Assembly: GCA_018821925.1 (NCBI GenBank)
Contig: JAHJLF010000014.1
Location: 1-46,305, forward strand
Direction: 5' to 3'
Length of the DNA stretch: 46,305 nt
From: Candidatus Edwardsbacteria bacterium
Lineage (GTDB): Bacteria > Edwardsbacteria > AC1 > EtOH8
Under the pieces are notes generated by a model. It saw nothing but the letters and a program-made list of their open reading frames with translations, made no database searches and had not been told where the DNA came from. The translations under genes and the position numbers were made by a program. Of this stretch, positions 39,034 through 46,305 are shown piece by piece (the first letter of the stretch is position 1; the number at the start of each line of letters is the position of its first letter).

Positions 39034-40290
39034 TCAGTTTCCTTCCGATTGAGGGGGCGGCTGTTTGCCATTGCTTAAAATGTTCAGACATTCCGCTTCT
39101 TCGGTTACTTTGTTGCCGGTGTACATCAGGCCGGCCATCATTATCAGGCTGGAGACCAGGATCACGAAGAACAGCACCCCCTCTCCGAACCTTGCCAGCA
39201 TGAACTGCTGGGGAATGCTGTAATACAGAATGATAGTGATCAGCCCGCGGGGGGCGATGAACAGCTCGGGGAACAGGCTGACCCGGGCGATATATTTGAG
39301 GTGAAAATAACGTACCGTAAAGATCATTACCATTATCAGGCTGCCCAGCAGGATGATCTCCATATTGAGCAGGTAGGCCAGGTGGATGGAGTAGCCGAAA
39401 AGCACGAAGAAGAAGGTCCGGATGACGAAGGCCGACTCCGAGGTGATCAGCTTGAGCTGCCGGAGTTCGTAGGTCAGCTTGTAGGGGTTCAGGAATTTCT
39501 TGATGGGGCCCCGGACTATCAGATAGACGTTGCTGATGGTCAGGCCGAACACCAGTATCAGCAGCAGCGACGAAAGGTGGAGCAGCTCGCCCAGTGAATA
39601 CACCAGGAACAGAATGGAGAGCAGCAGGAAGAATTTATTGTGCCCGGCGATCTTGTCTATGAACAGCAGCAACAGCAGCGAACAGACCACCGAGATCAGC
39701 GAGATGACCGTCAGGTTGCCAACGAACGAGAACACCGAAGAGGCCGACCAGATGCTTTTCTGGATGGCAAAGTTGAAGATCATGATGCCGATGATGTCCG
39801 AGAAGGTGGCCTCATAAACCATGAACTCCTTTTTATCGGGGCCCAGGTTGCAGACCGAGGGGATCACAATGGCGCTGCTGATGACGGCCAGGGGGACCGC
39901 GTTCACGAAACAGCTTTGGAACGGGGCATTCAGAACCAGCTTGATCACCAGGGCTATCAGCAGGGAGGAGGCCATGAAGACCAGCACCGCCGAGGCCATC
40001 GATTTCTTTATCACCGGCAGTTTCTCCCGGGTAAGGCTCAGCTCCAAAGTGGCCTCCAGCACGATCAGAATCACTCCGATGATGCCGAACAGCTCCAGGT
40101 ACATCCGGGAGTTGAGGAAGGCGATGTTCAGATGACTGCCGACAAAGCGCAGGATGATCCCCACCGTTAAAAGCAGCAGGACCGAGGGAATGCGCGACTT
40201 CCGGGCCAGAATGTCGAACAGGTACGACATTATCACCAGAAGGCTCAAGGAGATGATCACCGAATATGAAAGCAATCCCGGATGGTTCAT
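39034..40290 (-). CDS. cation:proton antiporter (CPA family)
   Basis: This 418-residue integral membrane protein has about twelve to thirteen helices in the arrangement of the monovalent cation:proton antiporter family. Characteristic pieces are 'A-R-K-S-R-I-P-S-V-L-L-L-L-T-V-G-I-I-L' near residues 29-47, 'A-V-I-S-S-A-I-V-I-P-S' near 135, and 'Y-E-A-T-F-S-D-I-I-G-I-M-I-F-N' near 160, where the acidic residue is the expected ion-binding site. It probably exchanges Na+ or K+ for H+. There is no C-terminal TrkA-N/RCK regulatory domain. It lies 10 bases upstream of the DUF362 gene on the same strand. Confidence 0.9.
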   Translation of the reverse strand: MNHPGLLSYSVIISLSLLVIMSYLFDILARKSRIPSVLLLLTVGIILRFVGSHLNIAFLNSRMYLELFGIIGVILIVLEATLELSLTREKLPVIKKSMASAVLVFMASSLLIALVIKLVLNAPFQSCFVNAVPLAVISSAIVIPSVCNLGPDKKEFMVYEATFSDIIGIMIFNFAIQKSIWSASSVFSFVGNLTVISLISVVCSLLLLLFIDKIAGHNKFFLLLSILFLVYSLGELLHLSSLLLILVFGLTISNVYLIVRGPIKKFLNPYKLTYELRQLKLITSESAFVIRTFFFVLFGYSIHLAYLLNMEIILLGSLIMVMIFTVRYFHLKYIARVSLFPELFIAPRGLITIILYYSIPQQFMLARFGEGVLFFVILVSSLIMMAGLMYTGNKVTEEAECLNILSNGKQPPPQSEGN

Positions 40291-40382
40291 AGATCAAGCC
40301 AGATAATAAGTTTGTTGTGTTGTTCAATGATAATTATCTTATATATCCTACCTGAAGTCAACTCAAAACACCGGGGTTATTT

Positions 40383-41843
40383 TTATAAAACTATCCAGGA
40401 TAGCAGGATCACCAGGATAAACCCGGTGAATATCGCCCCGTAGGAAATGGAGAGCAGGTTCAGTTTGATAAAAGTAGGCCAGAAGCCCTGCCGGTAGAAT
40501 CTCTTCATGCTCAGATACAGATACAGGGGAATGGTCATGATCAGCAGGCTCATCCACTGGCTGAGCACCGGTATCCGGAAAAAGCGGGTAACGGTGATCG
40601 CCAGGATGGTCAGAAAAACAAAGGCGTGGAAATGGATGGAGAATATCAGGTGCTGCATGTAATAGCGGCCGGAGCGGATATAAAGCAGTTTTAAAAGCAG
40701 GGCAAACAGCGGCATCAGCAGGAACATGCCCTGAGCAAAACGTTCTATCAGCGTTTCCACAAACAATTCTGGATTCTTGGCCCCACGGCGGTAGCCCTCC
40801 TCGACCATCCTGGTGAAACGAAAGTCGAAGCTTAACGTATCCTCCCCGGCAGCGGGGATATCCTGACCGATAATAGGCTTCGGAGCGCTCTCCACGGCCC
40901 GGGCTTCTGTCCTTGTCTCGGGTTCCTCATGCAACTCCTCCAAATGGGAGCGTTTGCTGGCCATGGCCAGCAGCAGGAACAGCAGAAAGCTGATGATCAC
41001 ATAGGTCCGTAAGGGCGGAATGTAGCGCACCCTCCTGCCAGCTACATAATCGGCAGTCAGAAAACCGGGTTTGATGATCAGCGGCGACAGGGTGTGGAAG
41101 AAGCGCGAATCAATCCGCAGTTCGTCCCACAGGAATTCGTGCAGCAGTTCTTTGAAGGGGACGTTGATGTCGGTGTTCTTCTGGCCGCAGTCGTGGCAGT
41201 ATTTTCCGTGCAGTTTTGTCCCGCAGTTGAGGCAGTTCTCCGGCAGGGCATGATGGATAACCGCCTTGCGGGGAACGAAGAACCCGGTGGCTCCCTTGTA
41301 GTGCAGGTATTCCGCGCCCAGGTGCAGCTCCAGGTCCTTCTCCTCGATGCGGCACAGCAGGTAAAAGGCGGGGATCCACAGCAGGGAGAACATCACCAGG
41401 AACGGGGAGTTCAATATCAATGCCGCCACCAGGGGGAGAGCCATCTTGCCCAGGGCCTGGGGATGTCGGATATTTTTATAAATCCCGTGGACGGACGTTT
41501 GCCGGTCTTTTACGGCTATGCTCTCCGGGCCGGCGTCTATCATCCCCCGAATCCAGATGACAGCGGCGGGAAGGCCGACTATGATCGCGGCGGCCAGGGA
41601 GAACCAGCGGTTCCATAAAAATTCGGCCGGGATGAATTTGAAGGCCGGGAAGGCCTTGTAAAGCAGAAAGCAGATGAAATGCAGCACCAGGGCTGCCACC
41701 GAAACGATCCGGAAGATCATAGCCCGCATGTCGGTCCGGCTTTCTTCGGCCAGGGCCTGAATGGACCCGGCGACGCTGCGGTATCCGAAGAACAGATACA
41801 GTCCGCCGGAAAGGAGCATTGATATAAGAACTACCCAAGCCAT
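40383..41843 (-). CDS. fusion of an ICMT-like methyltransferase membrane domain with DUF3667
   Basis: This 486-residue membrane protein seems to join two families. Residues 1-200 have about five helices and end in the ICMT/phospholipid-methyltransferase signature: 'G-I-Y-K-N-I-R-H-P-Q-A-L-G' near 124-136, then 'R-I-E-E-K-D-L-E-L-H-L-G-A-E-Y' and 'F-F-V-P-R'. The RHPxxxG and EE pair suggest S-adenosylmethionine binding. Residues 203-310 match DUF3667: a zinc ribbon 'C-L-N-C-G ... Y-C-H-D-C-G-Q', then 'P-G-F-L-T-A-D-Y-V-A-G-R-R-V-R-Y-I-P-P-L-R-T-Y'. Four or five further helices follow. DUF3667 normally stands alone, so this is an unusual architecture. Function is unknown. Confidence 0.82.
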   Translation of the reverse strand: MAWVVLISMLLSGGLYLFFGYRSVAGSIQALAEESRTDMRAMIFRIVSVAALVLHFICFLLYKAFPAFKFIPAEFLWNRWFSLAAAIIVGLPAAVIWIRGMIDAGPESIAVKDRQTSVHGIYKNIRHPQALGKMALPLVAALILNSPFLVMFSLLWIPAFYLLCRIEEKDLELHLGAEYLHYKGATGFFVPRKAVIHHALPENCLNCGTKLHGKYCHDCGQKNTDINVPFKELLHEFLWDELRIDSRFFHTLSPLIIKPGFLTADYVAGRRVRYIPPLRTYVIISFLLFLLLAMASKRSHLEELHEEPETRTEARAVESAPKPIIGQDIPAAGEDTLSFDFRFTRMVEEGYRRGAKNPELFVETLIERFAQGMFLLMPLFALLLKLLYIRSGRYYMQHLIFSIHFHAFVFLTILAITVTRFFRIPVLSQWMSLLIMTIPLYLYLSMKRFYRQGFWPTFIKLNLLSISYGAIFTGFILVILLSWIVL

Positions 41844-41868
41844 AAAATCTTTTTATAATTGCCTAATA

Positions 41869-42321
41869 TTATTTTGTTACCAAATCCTCGGCCTGGGAGA
41901 AGTGCATCTGGAATATCTTCCAACTTCCCTCTATTTTCTCCAGGACTCCGGTCCAGCGCACCTTCTCCCAGTTGGCCGGGCGTCCTTTGAAGGTGTTGAA
42001 ATCATCCAGCAGACAGGCAAACCAGGCGGTTTGCAGGGATGGCGAAAGATTGATCCTGAGTTCATGAAGCTCGTATTTTATCGCTTTGAAAGCATCCTGC
42101 ATAAAGAGTTTTTCAACCAGTTCTTTAAATTGCCCGATGCCATTGATGGTGCTTTTAGAGTCGGTCTGAAAAAAGAATAGCTCCTTGTTCTCTACTACCG
42201 AAGAATATAATTGTTCCAAGTTTTTGTTGTTTACCGCCCACCCGATGTTGTCCCTTATGGTCTGCTCGATCGTTTCAGTCTCGGAGTGGGGGTTATCAAT
42301 ATTATTGAAAGCGTAAGGCAT
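41869..42321 (-). CDS. NTF2-like (SnoaL-type) protein
   Basis: This protein of about 150 residues has the NTF2/SnoaL-like cone fold. An N-terminal helix 'I-R-D-N-I-G-W-A-V-N-N-K-N-L-E-Q-L-Y-S' leads to 'F-F-F-Q-T-D', a 'I-N-G-I-G-Q-F-K-E-L-V-E' helix and C-terminal strands ending 'W-T-G-V-L-E-K-I-E-G-S-W-K-I-F-Q-M-H-F-S', typical of SnoaL_3 domains. The ATG at 42321 has AAAGGA upstream; an in-frame TTG at 42345 is less likely. Proteins of this fold act as small enzymes or binding proteins; none is assigned here. Confidence 0.82.
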   Translation of the reverse strand: MPYAFNNIDNPHSETETIEQTIRDNIGWAVNNKNLEQLYSSVVENKELFFFQTDSKSTINGIGQFKELVEKLFMQDAFKAIKYELHELRINLSPSLQTAWFACLLDDFNTFKGRPANWEKVRWTGVLEKIEGSWKIFQMHFSQAEDLVTK

Positions 42322-42394
42322 GGTATTAGTCCTTTTTGTTATCAACCAGAGGGGTTTATTGATTGCTTACCATAACAGTTTAATTATGTCAGTT

Positions 42395-42541
42395 CGTCAT
42401 TCCCGTCCTTCGGCCTTGCTCAGGATATAAACTCCGGCGGGCCTGTCCGCCGGAGTTCGCCGATGGCGAACGAAGGAGGAAATCTAGTATAAACCTTCTG
42501 GATACCTGCCTTCGCAGGTATGACAAGAAGTCGCAATGACG
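42395..42541. repeat. compound interspersed hairpin repeat (CGTCAT...ATGACG type), about 147 nt
   Basis: Between the NTF2-like and GNAT genes lies a run of hairpins: an outer CCTTCG/CGAAGG pair, a perfect 9-bp stem CTCCGGCGG/CCGCCGGAG, TTCGCC/GGCGAA, and CCTGC/GCAGG. It begins CGTCAT at 42395, has an internal ATGAC at 42520 and ends ATGACG at 42541. It appears to be one dispersed repeat with a second one nested within it. The rest of the spacer holds no gene. Confidence 0.65.
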
Positions 42542-42574
42542 CATTTTTGTCAGCATCATGAGCGATAAGTGCAA

Positions 42575-43117
42575 CTACTTGCCGCACTCATTAAGATTTA
42601 TCCAAAAGCGCAGGATATTTTTCTCGGTGGAGTCCTCTATAACAATGTTCTCAAGGATTCCGCCGTTATTTTCGATCACTTTCCGAGAGGGGAGGTTGCC
42701 CTCGTTGCAAGTGACCAAGACGCGGTGGGTCCCGTTCTTTCGGGCCTCGTTCAAGGTTAGCCGCAGTATTTCCGTAGCGTATCCCTTCCGGCGATGTTCG
42801 GGGGACACGTCAAAGCCGATATGCCCGCCGATGTTCAATAAATACTCGTTGAGGCTAAGCCTGAGCCTACTGTTGCCTATAAGAACATTGTCTTCGTTCA
42901 GGAACCAGAAGGATATTTGCGTGACCTTTCCCGGCGGCAGGTTGTCCGGGTCCTCATAGCGGTTGAGTGCGGCTATATATTCCCGGAAAGTCTGGCCATC
43001 TTTTAACTGATGCCGGTCCTCATCGTGCCGGCGGTAGGTTGCGGAGAATGCCAGGAACTGGCGCTCAGAAACCTCATTTAATCTGATATGATTAAGCATA
43101 TTAGTGTCTTGTTTCAT
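42575..43117 (-). CDS. GNAT-family N-acetyltransferase
   Basis: This 180-residue protein has the GNAT fold. Motif A for acetyl-CoA binding is visible: 'I-G-F-D-V-S-P-E-H-R-R-K-G-Y-A-T-E-I-L-R-L-T-L' near 99-122, and motif B 'R-V-L-V-T-C-N-E-G-N-L-P-S-R-K-V-I-E-N-N-G-G' near 132-153 with the Asn-x-x-S element. It is similar in layout to YjdJ/Acetyltransf_3-like enzymes that act on small molecules or antibiotics; the substrate is unknown. Its ATG overlaps the stop of the PP-loop gene (ATGA), so the two form an operon. Confidence 0.91.
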   Translation of the reverse strand: MKQDTNMLNHIRLNEVSERQFLAFSATYRRHDEDRHQLKDGQTFREYIAALNRYEDPDNLPPGKVTQISFWFLNEDNVLIGNSRLRLSLNEYLLNIGGHIGFDVSPEHRRKGYATEILRLTLNEARKNGTHRVLVTCNEGNLPSRKVIENNGGILENIVIEDSTEKNILRFWINLNECGK

Positions 43118-43878
43118 TTAACATTAATTGTCGGCAAATATTCCAACTTGGGGTTGGAGATCGCTTTCAGGATATTCTCCTTTACCGGGGAGCCGTCAGA
43201 CTGCAAACGATTCAACATGTTTCGGATGACCAGCCGCTGGGAATCCTTTGCTCCGGGACAGGAGAAGGTTTTTACCCGCCCGAACCTCTGCCGCGAGTAT
43301 TTCATTATCTCAGTCTTCCACACATAGGCCAAGGGGCGGATGATATGCAGTTTGCCCCTGATGATAGACTGCCTGGGCAGGATGGCGGCCAGTTTGCCGG
43401 AATACATGATATTCAGCAGGGCCGTCTCCACTATATCATCGGCATTGTGTCCCAGAGCTATTTTATTGCAGCCGTTTTTTTCCGCCAGGTCGAAAAGAGA
43501 TTTTCTTCGGGCCAGCGAACATTTGAAACAATCTGTAAAAATATCATCGCTAAGCGGCGTGGCAAAAGTCACAAAAGGCATATCTATGGCGCCGCAGATC
43601 TCCTCCAGCCTTTTTAACGGAGCGATGGGTTTCCCCTGGTACTCTCCCGGCACATGCCCGGCGATGATTGATATTCCCAGGCTGCGGCCAAGCTTCTTAT
43701 GCTGCTGGGCCAAAATATCCAGCATTACCAGGCTGTCGCTGCCGCCGGAAAGAGCGACCAGTATCCTGTCGCTGCGCTCTATCTGGCAAAAATCCTTTTC
43801 GGCCCGGATGACTCGGGGATAGACCTTGCCCCAATTATCTGGTTTGACCAGGGAATATCTTTTATTACGATCACTCAT
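43114..43878 (-). CDS. TtcA-type PP-loop ATPase (tRNA 2-thiocytidine synthetase family)
   Basis: This protein of about 254 residues has the PP-loop S-G-G-S-D-S at 44-49, which adenylates a tRNA base, and CFKC at 117-120, followed by a third cysteine in 'F-S-C-P-G'. These are the three cysteines that hold an iron-sulfur cluster in TtcA-type enzymes that thiolate cytidine 32. 'A-L-G-H-N-A-D-D-I-V-E-T' near 143 is also typical. The ATG at 43878 is preferred because the longer version starting at 43947 adds residues without homology. TtcA is the best guess but other TtcA/TtuA-like thiolases are not excluded. It is followed by the overlapping GNAT gene. Confidence 0.87.
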   Translation of the reverse strand: MSDRNKRYSLVKPDNWGKVYPRVIRAEKDFCQIERSDRILVALSGGSDSLVMLDILAQQHKKLGRSLGISIIAGHVPGEYQGKPIAPLKRLEEICGAIDMPFVTFATPLSDDIFTDCFKCSLARRKSLFDLAEKNGCNKIALGHNADDIVETALLNIMYSGKLAAILPRQSIIRGKLHIIRPLAYVWKTEIMKYSRQRFGRVKTFSCPGAKDSQRLVIRNMLNRLQSDGSPVKENILKAISNPKLEYLPTINVK

Positions 43879-43973
43879 TGAAAAAGTATATTTTACCAGC
43901 CGGGGAATGTCAAGAAAATAGTACAAACAATGATCCCTCGCCACCAATAAAGAGAGGGGCCCTATTTTTATGT

Positions 43974-44069
43974 CGTCATCCTGAACGCTACTACATAATT
44001 GACCATTGAAGGATCTTCGGCATATAGATTCTTCGACTTGTTGGGCAGTGAGCCAGGCCCAGAATGACG
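43974..44069. repeat. interspersed imperfect palindrome (CGTCAT...ATGACG type), 96 nt
   Basis: Ends are CGTCAT (43974-43979) and ATGACG (44064-44069). Inside, GAAGGATCTTC and AGATTCTTCG mirror each other partly. Length (96 nt) equals that of the element at 4385-4480 and the inner GAAG-ATC / GATT-CTTC layout is alike, so these two belong to one structural class. Confidence 0.65.
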
Positions 44070-44104
44070 GAGCCAGACAAGGGGATTAGACCCGCTAAAA
44101 AGCA

Positions 44105-44133
44105 TTGACCTGACAGGACAATTAAAGTAAAAT
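44105..44133 (+). promoter_or_regulatory. sigma-70-type promoter of the DUF401 gene
   Basis: TTGACC (44105-44110) and TAAAAT (44128-44133) are separated by 17 bp, one mismatch each from consensus, and lie 36 bases before the start codon. Confidence 0.75.
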
Positions 44134-44168
44134 GTAGCGAGAAACGTAAAATATATCCATTAACCACG

Positions 44169-45380
44169 ATGCTGATAATAATAAAAATACTGCTGATTTT
44201 TGCCCTGATAATATTCCTGTTATGGCGCAAGTGGCCGCTGGGCCCGGTGATGCTTCTGGCGTCACTGTCCCTGGGTCTTTTATTCAGGGTATCGCCGGGG
44301 GATATGGGGCAGAGCGCGCTCAGGGCGGCCCTGGATTTTGAGACCACCATATATCTTATCATCGTTCTCTACCTGATATCCATTCTGGAGAACCTGCTGC
44401 GGACCGGCGGACTGCTGGCCAGGATGGTGGGCGCCTTAAAGGTGCTGTTCCGCGACCACCGGCTGGTGGCCTCTTTCATGCCGGCATTTATCGGGTTCCT
44501 GCCCTCGGCCGGGGGCGCCATGTTCTCCGCCCCGCTGGTGAAGGAGGCCGCCCAGCATATGGATCTTTCGCCCGGCCGGAAAACCTTCATCAACTACTGG
44601 TACCGCCATATCTGGGAGGCGGTATTCCCGCTGTACCCCGGCTTGCTGCTGGCGGCGGTGCTGGCCGCCCGCCCGGTGGCCGACCTGATATACAAGCAAT
44701 GGCCCTATACTGCCGGAGCTATCGTCATAGGCTGGCTGGTGGGCTGGCGCGGGGTAAAGAAAGATGTTTGGGATCAGGCGGACGATTATAAAAAGGCCTG
44801 GAGGGATGTGCTGCTGACCATGTCCCCGGTGCTGTTCGTGATAATATCGGTGTTGGCCTTCAAATTCGACTTGGCCATTATGACAGCCCTTGCGGTGACA
44901 GGCTTGGCCATGGGATTGAAATATAAAATTAAAAAGATACCCCGCCTGCTGTGGGAATCATTCAAGCCGATGACCTTGCTGCTGATCGTCGGGGTGATGG
45001 TCTTCAAGGGGATGCTGGAGACCAGCGGGGCCATAGCTGCCCTGCCCGGAATACTTTTGGGCAGCGGGGTGCCCAAGGTGGCCATAATAACAATACTGCC
45101 GTTCATGGTCGGCCTGTTGACCGGAATCAGCCAGGGCTATGTGGCAGTGGCGTTCCCGCTGCTGTTGGGAATATTCGGGTCTCCGGCAGGATCGCTCAAC
45201 TGGTATGTCCTGGCGTTTGTGGCCGGACTGGGCGGGGTGCTGATCTCCCCCAGCCATCTGTGCCTGGCCCTGACCCGGGAATATTTTGAGGCCAACTGGG
45301 GCCAGGTATACCGCTACCTGCTGCCGGCTTCAATGGGGTTAATGCTGCTGGGATTAATTCTTTATTATTGGTGGCGGTAA
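44169..45380 (+). CDS. DUF401 family integral membrane protein, putative permease
   Basis: This 403-residue protein has about ten to twelve membrane helices and belongs to the DUF401 family (archaeal AF_0261 type), which resembles GntP/citrate-type ion-coupled transporters. Family-like pieces are 'F-I-G-F-L-P-S-A-G-G-A-M-F-S-A-P-L' near residues 111-127 and a repeat-like second half with 'L-L-T-G-I-S-Q-G-Y-V-A-V-A-F-P-L-L' near 315 and 'G-G-V-L-I-S-P-S-H-L-C' near 355. The paired re-entrant-loop-like motifs (S-A-G-G and S-P-S-H) suggest a substrate and ion site. The substrate is unknown. It is a single-gene unit with its own promoter. Confidence 0.88.
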   Translation: MLIIIKILLIFALIIFLLWRKWPLGPVMLLASLSLGLLFRVSPGDMGQSALRAALDFETTIYLIIVLYLISILENLLRTGGLLARMVGALKVLFRDHRLVASFMPAFIGFLPSAGGAMFSAPLVKEAAQHMDLSPGRKTFINYWYRHIWEAVFPLYPGLLLAAVLAARPVADLIYKQWPYTAGAIVIGWLVGWRGVKKDVWDQADDYKKAWRDVLLTMSPVLFVIISVLAFKFDLAIMTALAVTGLAMGLKYKIKKIPRLLWESFKPMTLLLIVGVMVFKGMLETSGAIAALPGILLGSGVPKVAIITILPFMVGLLTGISQGYVAVAFPLLLGIFGSPAGSLNWYVLAFVAGLGGVLISPSHLCLALTREYFEANWGQVYRYLLPASMGLMLLGLILYYWWR

Positions 45381-45462
45381 AGGAAGTGCATTCGACGATC
45401 AAATTTTTATTCGAATTCATCGGGATTAGATTTTTACAATAATTTTTTTCAACCCATATTAA

Positions 45463-45606
45463 TTTATCATTAAAGGAAGTTTTATTAAAGTATTTAAGGA
45501 TCGTGAAAGCAAAGGCAAGGGAAAGCTGAAAAAAGATGATAATCCTAGTGGTACACATTATTACGATATGCTTAGAGATAATATTGGTTGGGAGTTAAAT
45601 AAGTAG
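45463..45606 (+). pseudogene. AT-rich gene remnant without a start codon
   Basis: An open stretch of 47 codons, from just after a stop at 45460-45462 to a TAG at 45604, has no ATG, GTG or TTG near its beginning. It encodes a charged C-terminal-like tail, with 'K-D-R-E-S-K-G-K-G-K-L-K-K-D-D' followed by 'N-P-S-G-T-H-Y-Y-D-M-L' and 'N-I-G-W-E-L-N-K'. The tail has the look of an end fragment of a larger secreted or toxin-like protein, but that is only an impression. It may be a decayed gene end in acquired DNA. Confidence 0.35.
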
Positions 45607-45635
45607 AATATAAGCAATAAATATTAGGAGAAATA

Positions 45636-46305
45636 ATGAGAAAATATATTGTGGCGCTATTAATAATGCTCAATTCTTCATTGTTTGGAATAGAGTATTA
45701 CACTCCGTGGTCATACAATTTAAAAGTTACACATAATGCCAATGGGGGTTACATAATGCCCCAATGGTCGCCTAATGGCAATTATATCGCTTTTTTTGAT
45801 ACGGATACGTTATTTGTATATGAGTATAATAGTTCTAAGTATCTTATAAAGAAACCGATGTCCGTTGAAAACAGACAAATACTTTGGGATAAAAATAGTT
45901 CGAAAGTAATATTAAACACAGACAAAGAAGTGTATATTTTAGATATAAAAACTAAAATTGTAAATAAAATTAAACATATGCCTCAGGGCAAAAATGACTG
46001 GATCGATTTATGGTATTGTTATGGCGATGGCAGATTGTTAATTAAATACAACAAAATGAAAAAAAAGGATACAGTTTTAGTTTACAGTTTAAAGAAGAAT
46101 AAATTTATTGATGATAAGATCAAATATCCTTCAATATCTGGTTCTTGTGAGATATCCCCAGATGGAAAATTCGCTTTAAAAGTTGATTGTGATAAAATAA
46201 TTTATTATGATTTCGAGGCCCAAAAGGATAGAATTATTTATAATATAAATATTAGTTCAGTATTTTGGAGAAGTGATTCTAAGTCTTTCTTTACAATATC
46301 AAGGA
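45636..46305 (+). CDS. secreted TolB-like beta-propeller protein, AT-rich, cut at its 3' end by the window
   Basis: A frame starting at the ATG at 45636, with TAGGAG 5 bases upstream, runs open for 223 codons to the window edge. Residues 1-18 are a signal peptide (R-K-Y-I-V-A-L-L-I-M-L-N-S-S-L-F-G). The mature part has PD40/TolB-type blade motifs: 'M-P-Q-W-S-P-N-G-N-Y-I-A-F-F-D' near 41, 'C-E-I-S-P-D-G-K-F-A-L-K-V-D' near 172 and 'V-F-W-R-S-D-S-K-S-F-F' at the edge. It is probably a periplasmic or surface propeller. Composition is AT-rich and unlike the resident tolB, so it is likely acquired. Confidence 0.72.
   Translation, partial: MRKYIVALLIMLNSSLFGIEYYTPWSYNLKVTHNANGGYIMPQWSPNGNYIAFFDTDTLFVYEYNSSKYLIKKPMSVENRQILWDKNSSKVILNTDKEVYILDIKTKIVNKIKHMPQGKNDWIDLWYCYGDGRLLIKYNKMKKKDTVLVYSLKKNKFIDDKIKYPSISGSCEISPDGKFALKVDCDKIIYYDFEAQKDRIIYNINISSVFWRSDSKSFFTISR

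Larger units (their letters stand above)
43879..44168 (+). other. 290-base divergent spacer with repeat and promoter
   Basis: The spacer between the divergent PP-loop and DUF401 genes holds no gene. It contains the GTCAT-type palindrome at 43974-44069 and the DUF401 promoter at 44105-44133. No clear promoter for the minus-strand PP-loop gene was found. Confidence 0.6.

Noticed and set aside
1-46305. CRISPR array, tRNA, rRNA, transposase or integrase
   Set aside because: No regularly spaced repeats, no tRNA-like cloverleaf and no recombinase motifs were recognised on either strand by eye.

Overview
The window is a piece of a chromosome from an uncultivated-looking, Gram-negative (diderm) and probably anaerobic bacterium. 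The diderm call rests on a Tol-Pal locus, a TolC-type export system, Lol-like lipoprotein/outer-membrane genes, a patatin-Omp85 protein and several lipoprotein signal peptides. Small 'four helix bundle' genes, a DUF3943 gene and a complex-I/hydrogenase-like operon are typical of genomes from FCB-type and candidate phyla, but no ribosomal marker is present, so I do not name a taxon. The core is GC-rich and densely coded. Both ends (about 1-1140 and 45400-46305) are clearly AT-rich and hold unrecognised, partial or decayed genes, which suggests acquired DNA.

Layout. (1) 1-1135: two AT-rich unknown genes. (2) 1182-11595, plus strand: membrane and soluble modules of a group-4 hydrogenase/complex-I-like machine (NuoH-, NuoI-, NuoK-, NuoN/HyfF- and NuoB-like subunits) followed by a formate-dehydrogenase-like molybdopterin protein. 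The operon also carries a cNMP-binding-domain protein, a LivK-like and a PhnD-like substrate-binding lipoprotein, and three diverged four-helix-bundle genes. No NuoD/large catalytic subunit is present. Each four-helix-bundle gene sits inside matching inverted repeats, like the intervening sequences of 23S rRNA. (3) 11656-16726: a cupin, DUF3943, patatin-Omp85 and CheC. (4) 16778-23830: a TetR-controlled exporter (MFP, two ATPases, TolC, two permeases), equivalent to E. coli ybhGFSR with YbhF split in two. (5) 23998-28511: a LolCDE-like ABC system with a LolA-like protein and an outer-membrane barrel, flanked by an 86-nt direct repeat that includes the 3' end of a TPR gene.

(6) 28470-37906, minus strand: greA, purE, a TPR gene, purC and a full tolQ-tolR-tolA/tonB-tolB-pal-cpoB locus with a nitrilase inserted and three small downstream genes, one of only 49 codons. 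(7) 37932-43878, minus strand: DUF362, a cation/proton antiporter, an ICMT-DUF3667 fusion, an NTF2-like protein, a GNAT acetyltransferase and a TtcA-type PP-loop protein. (8) 44105-46305, plus strand: a DUF401 permease with a good promoter, then AT-rich DNA with a gene remnant and the start of a TolB-like propeller gene cut by the window edge.

The items most worth following up are the four-helix-bundle elements inside the respiratory operon, that operon's missing large subunit and odd extra genes, and the direct-repeat-bounded Lol-like module. No tRNA, rRNA, CRISPR array, transposase or integrase was seen.
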